From the NCBI GenBank assembly GCA_011620215.1, contig WOZP01000028.1, forward strand, positions 1 through 32,916: 32,916 bases of DNA, written 5' to 3'. Under the pieces are notes generated by a model. That model was not told the origin of the DNA. It was given only the letters and a program-made list of their open reading frames with translations, and did no database searches. Below, in pieces: positions 25,211 to 31,858 of the stretch (the stretch's first letter is position 1; each line of letters begins with the position of its first letter). The stretch is from Rugosibacter sp. (GTDB taxonomy: Bacteria > Pseudomonadota > Gammaproteobacteria > Burkholderiales > Rhodocyclaceae). The translations under genes were made by a program, and so were the position numbers.

Positions 25211-25825
25211 ATGAAAAACAATACCAACGGTATCCGCAATACCTCCGCTAAAAAAAGTCGCGGGAGCACCCTGACAGGTATCTTTATCGGCTTGGTTATT
25301 GGCTTGGTGGTGGCGTTTATTCTGGTCTGGGTGTTTAACCACACGCCCCTGCCATTTCGAAATCAGGAAACTTCTGCGCCGACAGCAGAGAGCGGCGCGC
25401 TCCCCTCAACGCTTCCTTTGCCAGGCAAGCCAGGTGATAAGCCGCGTGAAAAACAGAAGCTTGAGTTTTACGACATTCTTGAAGGCAAGCCCACGACTAA
25501 TGCTGCGCCCTCGCTGGCAAATACGCCGGGCAATGCCGTCGGCGAAGCCCCGCCGGAAGCCCCCAGCGAAGCAAAACCCGTGGATGTTTTTTTCTTGCAA
25601 GTGGGCGCCTTTAAAAATACGGAAGACGTGGACAACCTGAAAGCCAAGCTTGCTTTGCAAGGATATGACGCCAGCGTGCAAGAAATCACGATTGCGAATA
25701 AAGGCGTGATGCAGCGCGTGCGTGTTGGCCCTTTCAGCAGCCTGGCAGAAATGAATCGCGCGCGGACCGCTTTGGTTCAGGGCGGTATCCAAACCACGGT
25801 CGTCAAGCAAACTGCTGAGCAGTGA
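25211..25825 (+). CDS. SPOR-domain cell-division-type protein (FtsN-like)
   Basis: The 204-residue protein has a basic cytoplasmic N-terminus, a single membrane segment (about 21 to 43, LTGIFIGLVIGLVVAFILVWV), a long proline- and alanine-rich periplasmic linker, and a SPOR domain from about 126 to 200 (FFLQVGAFKNTEDVDNLKAK ... RVRVGPFSS). SPOR domains bind denuded septal peptidoglycan, so an FtsN-like role at division is plausible. It follows argS by three bases, a conserved pairing in Betaproteobacteria. Confidence 0.92.
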   Translation: MKNNTNGIRNTSAKKSRGSTLTGIFIGLVIGLVVAFILVWVFNHTPLPFRNQETSAPTAESGALPSTLPLPGKPGDKPREKQKLEFYDILEGKPTTNAAPSLANTPGNAVGEAPPEAPSEAKPVDVFFLQVGAFKNTEDVDNLKAKLALQGYDASVQEITIANKGVMQRVRVGPFSSLAEMNRARTALVQGGIQTTVVKQTAEQ

Positions 25826-25883
25826 CATAGCAGTGAAATTATTTGCGCAACTTGTCCGCTAAGCGGATTTCGATTCATTATTT

Positions 25884-26660
25884 ATGCGGCTCAGCGCCGT
25901 GCGCATTTTTCTCACCGGCGCATCCAGTGGTATTGGCGCAGCTTTGGCGCATCACTATGCGGCCGCCGGCGCCACCCTAGGGCTGGCGGCGCGTCACCAG
26001 CGCCGACTTTCTGATCTGGCGGCCGAGCTGCCCGGCGTGCATGCCACTTACTCGTTGGATGTGGTCGATGCACCCGCGTTACACGCGGCGGCGACAGATT
26101 TCATCGCGCAGTTTGGCTGTCCGGATATCGTGATTGCCAATGCGGGTATTTCCGTGGGCACGCTTACCAGCGAGGTGGAGGATCTGCCCGGTTTTCGTCG
26201 CGTATTTGAAACCAACGTGCTCGGCATGGTGCATACCTTCGCCCCGTTTATCCAGGCCATGCAAGTGCGTGGTAGCGGCACCCTGGTCGGCATTGCCTCG
26301 GTAGCAGGCATACGTGGCCTGCCCGGAGCGGGTGCCTACTCCGCTTCCAAAGCCGCTGTCATCGCTTATCTTGAAGCCTTGCGGATTGAATTGCGGGGCA
26401 GTGGCATTCAGGTTGTCACGCTTTTGCCCGGGTATGTCGCCACGCCGATGACAGCAAAAAATCCCTACCCCATGCCATTTTTGCTCCCTGCCGATGTCGC
26501 GGCTCGTCGTTTTGCGCGCGCCATTTCGCGTGGCACGAGCTATAGCGTGATTCCCTGGCAGATGGGCTGGGTGGCCAAGTTTTTGCGGTGGTTGCCTAAC
26601 CCGCTGTTCGATGCGATTTTTGCCCGTGCGGGCAGAAAGCCGCGTGGCCTGGATTTGTAA
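25884..26660 (+). CDS. Short-chain dehydrogenase/reductase (SDR)
   Basis: The 258-residue protein is a classical SDR. The nucleotide-binding motif TGASSGIG is near 11 to 18, the NAG motif at VIANAGISVG, the catalytic serine in GIASVAGIRG, and YSASK gives the catalytic tyrosine and lysine. The substrate is unknown. A segment before the C-terminus (WVAKFLRWLPNPLFDAIF) is hydrophobic and may touch the membrane. In many Betaproteobacteria an SDR follows argS, a SPOR gene and dsbA; dsbA is missing here. A dispersed-repeat copy encodes ARHQRRLSD. Confidence 0.93.
   Translation: MRLSAVRIFLTGASSGIGAALAHHYAAAGATLGLAARHQRRLSDLAAELPGVHATYSLDVVDAPALHAAATDFIAQFGCPDIVIANAGISVGTLTSEVEDLPGFRRVFETNVLGMVHTFAPFIQAMQVRGSGTLVGIASVAGIRGLPGAGAYSASKAAVIAYLEALRIELRGSGIQVVTLLPGYVATPMTAKNPYPMPFLLPADVAARRFARAISRGTSYSVIPWQMGWVAKFLRWLPNPLFDAIFARAGRKPRGLDL
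25985..26012 (-). repeat. Dispersed 25-bp repeat, copy 6 (in the SDR gene)
   Basis: On the minus strand the core AAAGTCGGCGCTGGTGA is exact, followed by CGCGCCGCC. The SDR gene on the plus strand reads the complement as RHQRRLS, the same frame as the VanZ copy. Confidence 0.85.
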
Positions 26661-26663
26661 ATC

Positions 26664-27455
26664 ATGGGTTTGGTCGATGCGCTGGGTCGTGAACATCGCC
26701 CGTTTAACGGCACGCCACGCATCATTTGCCTGGTGCCCAGCCTGACCGAATTGATTTGCGATTTAGGTCTGGCTGATGCGCTAGTCGGCCGTACCGGATT
26801 TTGTGTACATCCCAAAGAAAGACTGCGCAGTGTGCAGAAAATCGGCGGTACCAAAGACGTCAACATTGACGCTGCGCGCGCCCTCACGCCTACTCATCTG
26901 ATTGCCGATATTGACGAAAATCGCCGTGAGCAGGTGGAAGCGATGATGGCCTTCGTGCCGCATGTGGTGGTTGTTCATCCGCGCATCGTGGAAGACAATC
27001 TGAGCCTGTATGCGCTGCTGGGTGGAATATTTCGCCGTATTGCCAGCGCCGAGAAATTGCGCGATGAATTTCAATTGGCACACGCAGCGCTAACCAAAGT
27101 GGCTAAAAATTATCCGCGCGAAGCCGTGCTGTATCCCATCTGGCGCGAGCCGTGGATGACGGTGCGCCGCGACACTTACATTGCTTCGATGCTCAAAGCC
27201 GCTGGCTGGGATACGTTGCCGGTGGAGGCGCTAGCGCGCTATCCGGAATTTACATGGGATGCTTCGTGGATGGCTTCCATCGACCGTATCCTGCTGCCCT
27301 CCGAACCTTTTACTTTTACTGAAAAACATGTCGCGGAAGTGGGTGCTTTGAGTAACAAACCGGTACAACGCATCGATGGCGAAATGGTTTCCTGGTACGG
27401 CAGCCGCGCTATTCTTGGCTTGCGCTATTTGGCAGAATTGCGTGCGCATGAATGA
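26664..27455 (+). CDS. BtuF-like helical-backbone metal receptor, no signal peptide
   Basis: The 263-residue protein has the class III periplasmic-binding fold of BtuF/cobalamin and iron-chelate receptors: RIICLVPSLTELICDLGLADALVGRTGFC near 19 to 47, then KIGGTKDVNIDAARALTPTHLIADI, and the linking helix region. The usual export signal is absent, because the protein begins MGLVDALGREHRPFNG and has no hydrophobic stretch. It is therefore likely cytoplasmic and may serve as an intracellular corrinoid or metal-chelate binding protein. It starts three bases after the SDR stop. No BtuC or BtuD transporter gene is nearby. I am confident of the fold but not of the ligand. Confidence 0.85.
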   Translation: MGLVDALGREHRPFNGTPRIICLVPSLTELICDLGLADALVGRTGFCVHPKERLRSVQKIGGTKDVNIDAARALTPTHLIADIDENRREQVEAMMAFVPHVVVVHPRIVEDNLSLYALLGGIFRRIASAEKLRDEFQLAHAALTKVAKNYPREAVLYPIWREPWMTVRRDTYIASMLKAAGWDTLPVEALARYPEFTWDASWMASIDRILLPSEPFTFTEKHVAEVGALSNKPVQRIDGEMVSWYGSRAILGLRYLAELRAHE

Positions 27456-27503
27456 GGTGATGGAAGTAGTATTCTTTCTTAGCGCATTGATTATTCTCTC
27501 GCC

Positions 27504-29171
27504 ATGATTGCCTTAATTGAAGCCCAGCGTGCCGGGTTGTTTTCTGCCAAACATCTCGTCAACAACCTGATTGCCGGTGTGATCGTCGGCGTGGTTGCGC
27601 TGCCATTGGCCATGGCGTTTGCCATTGCATCGGGTGCCAAGCCTGAGCAAGGCATTTATACGGCGATTGTTGCTGGATTTTTAACCTCCGTTTTTGGTGG
27701 CACGCGCCTGCAAATTTCCGGCCCCACCGGTGCTTTCATCGTCATTCTTTCCGGCATCACGGCGAAATATGGCATCACGGGTTTGCAGATTGCTTCATTA
27801 ATGGCAGGCGTCATGCTTTGCGCCATGGGCTTTGCGCGCTTGGGCTCCGTCATCAAATACATCCCTGATCCGGTCATCATCGGCTTCACGGCGGGGATCG
27901 GCATCATCATCTGGGTTGGGCAATGGCGTGATTTTTTTGGGTTGACCGTCACGGGGGGAAGTGAGCATTTTCACGAAAAGCTGGAGCAGCTGATTCTGGC
28001 GCTGCCTTCTGCTCATCTTGCAACGACAGGTCTTTCCCTGTTGAGCTTGATCCTCCTGGTATTCGGCCCGCACCTGCTGCGCAGGGTTCCTGCGCCGCTG
28101 GTGGCGTTGGTGGTGGCTACCTTGTTACAGGGCATATTCAAATTCGAGGGTGTGGCGACCATCGGCAGCGCTTTTGGCGGTATTCCGCAAGGCCTGCCCA
28201 CCTTTCAGCTGATACCCATGTCGTTTACCGACATCGTTAGCCTGATTGGCCCGGCGTTCACGATTGCCTTGCTCGGGGCAATTGAATCGCTCCTCTCGGC
28301 GGTAGTTGCTGACGGCATGGCCGGTACGCGGCATGACTCAAACCAGGAGCTTATCGGACAAGGCATTGCCAATATTTTTTCGCCCTTGTTCGGCGGCTTT
28401 GCTGCCACAGGCGCGATAGCGCGCACGGCCACCAATATTCGCAACGGTGCCAGCAGCCCGCTGGCCGGGATCACGCACGTTATTTTTCTGATCCTCACTG
28501 TTGTACTGCTAGCACCGCTGGCTGCCTATATTCCGCTGTGTGTGCTGGCGGCTATTCTGTTTGTTGTTGCTTACAACATGAGTGATGTGCCCCATTTTTT
28601 CCATCTTGCGCGTACTGCACCGCGTGCCGATGTTGCCATTCTGTTAATCACATTCGTCTTGACGGTATTTGCCGATCTCGTGATTGCTGTCAATGTTGGC
28701 GTCGTACTTGCCTCGCTACTGTTCATGCGGCGCATGGCGCATGCGGTTCAGGTGGTCGAAGATACTGACAATACAGCGGGTGAGAAGTTGCCCGCTTTAC
28801 CACTGCGGACGCTGGTGTACCGGATCGATGGCCCTTTCTTTTTTGGCGCGGCTGAAAAACTCGAGCACACGCTAAAAACCATTCAATCGCCTATGGCGCA
28901 AGTAGTATTGCGCCTAGCGCAAGTGCCTTTCATCGACGCGACGGGTTTGCAGGCGTTGAGTGAAATGGTGGATAGTTTTCATCGTCACGATACCCGGCTG
29001 ATTTTTTGTGAGGTGCGCCCCAATGTGCTGGAAAAATTGACGCGCGCGGGCATTTTGCAAAAAGTGGGCGAAGGCAATGTCTTCGCCACGTTGCAGGATT
29101 TCGTTAAGAGTTGCCAGCAGGATGAAGCTGCATCGGCTGAGAGTAACGAAATGTACCGAAGTCATCACTGA
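27504..29171 (+). CDS. SulP family anion transporter with STAS domain
   Basis: The 555-residue protein is a SulP (SLC26) transporter. About 12 to 14 membrane segments include the family region IYTAIVAGFLTSVFGGTRLQISGPTGAF near 51 to 78. A cytoplasmic STAS domain covers about 430 to 545 (LVYRIDGPFFFGAAEKLEH ... VPFIDATGLQALSEM). Members carry sulfate, bicarbonate or other anions; sequence alone does not tell which, and no carbonic anhydrase or sulfur gene is adjacent. It ends convergent with cphA, with 81 bases between them. Confidence 0.95.
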   Translation: MIALIEAQRAGLFSAKHLVNNLIAGVIVGVVALPLAMAFAIASGAKPEQGIYTAIVAGFLTSVFGGTRLQISGPTGAFIVILSGITAKYGITGLQIASLMAGVMLCAMGFARLGSVIKYIPDPVIIGFTAGIGIIIWVGQWRDFFGLTVTGGSEHFHEKLEQLILALPSAHLATTGLSLLSLILLVFGPHLLRRVPAPLVALVVATLLQGIFKFEGVATIGSAFGGIPQGLPTFQLIPMSFTDIVSLIGPAFTIALLGAIESLLSAVVADGMAGTRHDSNQELIGQGIANIFSPLFGGFAATGAIARTATNIRNGASSPLAGITHVIFLILTVVLLAPLAAYIPLCVLAAILFVVAYNMSDVPHFFHLARTAPRADVAILLITFVLTVFADLVIAVNVGVVLASLLFMRRMAHAVQVVEDTDNTAGEKLPALPLRTLVYRIDGPFFFGAAEKLEHTLKTIQSPMAQVVLRLAQVPFIDATGLQALSEMVDSFHRHDTRLIFCEVRPNVLEKLTRAGILQKVGEGNVFATLQDFVKSCQQDEAASAESNEMYRSHH

Positions 29172-29178
29172 TAGTGCC

Positions 29179-29196
29179 GCGCTGTATCAGCAGCGC
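29179..29196 (+). terminator. Weak inverted repeat after the SulP gene
   Basis: GCGCTG, a six-base loop and CAGCGC form a six-pair stem just after the SulP stop, in the convergent gap with cphA. Only a short T-run (GTTTTCC) follows, 13 bases later, so an intrinsic terminator is possible but not convincing. Confidence 0.25.
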
Positions 29197-29227
29197 CAGT
29201 GCTGTGTTTTCCTTCGGAAATTTTTAA

Positions 29228-29273
29228 CTCGTTGTCTTTTAACCCGTTGTATTTAGCCCGTTGCCACCCGTTG
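29228..29273. repeat. Four spaced copies of CCCGTTG at the cphA 3' end
   Basis: CTCGTTG at 29228 and CCCGTTG at 29243, 29257 and 29267 are spaced by 10 to 15 bases. They span the cphA stop codon (29253). They may be a slippage remnant; no function is evident. Confidence 0.4.
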
Positions 29274-31835
29274 CGCAATGTGCGCCAATGCTTCTTCAAT
29301 CTGATCAATCAGAATGAGACAAAGGTCACCGGGGGCGAGGCTGGCAAGGGCCAGATCGATGGCGAGAAACTCGCCGTGAACTTCTTCCACAATCTGCGTG
29401 CGTGCGGCACCGGCAAGCCCTTCGCGCAATAAGGCGAGCGTTTCGCCCGGCGCACGGCCGCGCTGGCAGGCATCTTCATACAGCACGAGGCGATCAAATA
29501 CTGCACCGAGCAGTTGGCTTTGGTGGCGGATATCTTCGTCACGGCGGTCCCCGGCGGCGCTGATGACGGCCGTGCGCCGCTTGCCTGGCATCGCTTCAAC
29601 GGCCTGCACCAGCGCCACGATGGCGTCTGGATTGTGGCCGTAGTCGGCAATGAGTGTCGCGCCACGATAATCGAAGACATTAAAGCGGCCGGGCACGGTG
29701 GCGGTATCGCTGACAAAGCTCGCCAGGCCGCGCCGCACGGTGGCCCAGTCCAGCCCTAGTGCCCAGACGGCGGCAATGGCTGCCATGACGTTTTCAACCT
29801 GAAAGCCGAGCGCCCCGGCATGCGTGAGCGGAATATCTGCCAGCGGAAAACGCGCAACCACTTCACCCTCGGCGGCGACCAGCTCGTTCCCGTCACGAAA
29901 CACCACGCGCTGTCGGCGTGCACGATGCGAGGCCAGCACCGGGTGATGGCTGTCAGCGGCGAAAAAAGTCACTGCGCTGGGGCAATGCGCCGCCTTCTTC
30001 GCCACGATCGGATCGGCCGCATTCAGGACAGTCATGCCGGTAGGCGCGACGTTATCCACGATGACGCGCTTGACCACGGCCAGATCTTCCACTGTGGTGA
30101 TGTAATTGAGGCCGAGATGATCGCCCAGGCCGATGTTGGTGACCACCGCCACATCGCAGTGATCGAAGGCCAGGCCTTCACGCAAAATGCCGCCACGCGC
30201 GGTTTCCAGGACGGCGGCATCCACGTCGGGATGCAGCAACACATTGCGCGCGCTTTTCGGCCCGCTGCAGTCGCCGCTGTCAATGCGCCGCCCGGAGATA
30301 TACACGCCGTCCGTCGTGGTCATGCCGACGCGCCGGCCAGCCACGCTTTGCAAATGCGCGATCAGGCGCACAGTGGTGGTTTTGCCGTTGGTGCCAGCCA
30401 CAGCCACCAACGGGATGCGGCCGTTGTCGCCGGCCGGAAACAGTTGCTCGATGATCGCCTCGCCTATCGCACGGCTTTTGCCATACGAGGGTGCCAGATG
30501 CATGCGCAGGCCGGGTGCGGCATTGACTTCGACGATGCCACCGCCCTGTGCTTCGAGTGGACGAGTGACGGTGTTGCACACCACATCCACGCCGCAGATA
30601 TCCAGCCCCACCATGGTGGCAGCGGCAATCGCACGGGCGGCGAGTTGCGAGTGGACGTCATCGGTGACATCAGTCGCTGTACCGCCGGTGGATAAGTTGG
30701 CGTTGTTACGCAATACCACGCGCTGGCCTGCGGCAGGCACGGATTCTGGCGTCAGGCCTTGATGCTGCAGCGTCGCCAGAGCAATTTCGTCGAGACGGAT
30801 TTTGGTCAGCGAAGTCGCATGCCCTTCGCCGCGACGCGGATCGCGATTCACCGTGTCGACCAGCGCTCGAATGTTCTGGCGGCCATCCCCGATCACTTGC
30901 GGCGGATCGCGGCGGGCCGCAGCCACCAGGCGCTTGCCCACCACCAGCAGGCGAAAATCATGGCCGGGAAGAAACTGTTCTACCAGTACATCGCCACTGA
31001 TGTCAGCCGCTATCGCATACGCCGCCAGAACAGCCTCGCGCGAACGGATATCAACGGTTACCCCCTTGCCCTGATTACCATCCTGTGGTTTGACTACCAC
31101 TGAACTACCCCTGCGCTGCATGATTTCCTGCGCTACGGTCCACGCGGATTCAGCATCGGTCACTGCGCAGCCCTCGGGCACGGGAACGCCTGCAGCGAGC
31201 AGCAGGTGTTTGGTTAATTGCTTGTCCTGCGCGATGCTCTCGGCAATGGCCGAGGTGCGATCAAGCTCGGCCGCCTGGATCCGGCGCTGACGCGCGCCCC
31301 AGCCGAATTGCACCAGGCTGCCGGAAGTCAGGCGGCGAAATGGAATGCCGCGTGCTACGGCGGCATCCACAATCGCGCCGGTACTGGGGCCGAGTCGCTC
31401 GTCTTCATCGAGTGCGCGTAAACGCGCAATGGCCTCTTGCGTATCAAATGGCTGATCGTCGCGTGCGGCCTGGTATAAAGTCATCGCCAGATCAAAAGCC
31501 AGGCGACCAACGGCTTCTTCGCTGTATTCGACAACGACTTGATACACGCCTTTTTCCACCGTCGCGGCGCAACGATAAAACGTGACCGGACAACCGGCGC
31601 TGTTTTGCAGCGAGAGCACCGCGATGGCGATCAGCTCGGGTAGCGGAATGGCCGCCACGTTGTGTGCGGCCTGTAGCGCGCCAATCGCCGGGAAACGAGT
31701 TTGTACCCGCGCAGCAATACCGGGAAAATCAGCCAGCGTATGTTCGTTTTGCGGACAGGAAATCGTTGCCTCAATCGCTGTATGGCGACCCCACAAATTA
31801 GGACCACGCAAGGCACGCAAATGAATAATCTTCAT
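29253..31835 (-). CDS. cphA: Cyanophycin synthetase (CphA1 type)
   Basis: CphA polymerises aspartate and arginine into the storage polymer cyanophycin using ATP. The 860-residue protein shows all three parts: an N-terminal domain (about 1 to 160), an ATP-grasp domain with VVKPQDGNQGKGV near 247 to 259 and GEGHATSLTKI near 336 to 346 (adds aspartate), and a Mur-ligase-like domain with an intact P-loop GTNGKTTT at 481 to 488 (adds arginine). RNNANLSTGGTATD near 376 to 389 is a strong family signature. It begins 23 bases after the second cyanophycin synthetase gene, so the pair is one operon. A degenerate repeat-like sequence lies at 29962. Confidence 0.96.
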   Translation of the reverse strand: MKIIHLRALRGPNLWGRHTAIEATISCPQNEHTLADFPGIAARVQTRFPAIGALQAAHNVAAIPLPELIAIAVLSLQNSAGCPVTFYRCAATVEKGVYQVVVEYSEEAVGRLAFDLAMTLYQAARDDQPFDTQEAIARLRALDEDERLGPSTGAIVDAAVARGIPFRRLTSGSLVQFGWGARQRRIQAAELDRTSAIAESIAQDKQLTKHLLLAAGVPVPEGCAVTDAESAWTVAQEIMQRRGSSVVVKPQDGNQGKGVTVDIRSREAVLAAYAIAADISGDVLVEQFLPGHDFRLLVVGKRLVAAARRDPPQVIGDGRQNIRALVDTVNRDPRRGEGHATSLTKIRLDEIALATLQHQGLTPESVPAAGQRVVLRNNANLSTGGTATDVTDDVHSQLAARAIAAATMVGLDICGVDVVCNTVTRPLEAQGGGIVEVNAAPGLRMHLAPSYGKSRAIGEAIIEQLFPAGDNGRIPLVAVAGTNGKTTTVRLIAHLQSVAGRRVGMTTTDGVYISGRRIDSGDCSGPKSARNVLLHPDVDAAVLETARGGILREGLAFDHCDVAVVTNIGLGDHLGLNYITTVEDLAVVKRVIVDNVAPTGMTVLNAADPIVAKKAAHCPSAVTFFAADSHHPVLASHRARRQRVVFRDGNELVAAEGEVVARFPLADIPLTHAGALGFQVENVMAAIAAVWALGLDWATVRRGLASFVSDTATVPGRFNVFDYRGATLIADYGHNPDAIVALVQAVEAMPGKRRTAVISAAGDRRDEDIRHQSQLLGAVFDRLVLYEDACQRGRAPGETLALLREGLAGAARTQIVEEVHGEFLAIDLALASLAPGDLCLILIDQIEEALAHIAQRVATG

Positions 31836-31858
31836 GAAGAGATAACGTAAAAAGTGAG

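Noticed and set aside
25855-25867. Small hairpin TCCGC-TAA-GCGGA between the SPOR and SDR genes.
   Set aside because: Five pairs with a three-base loop and no clear T-run; too weak to call a terminator.
29820-30695. Plus-strand ORF of 291 codons.
   Set aside because: It is antisense to cphA; high GC at third positions opens the frame.
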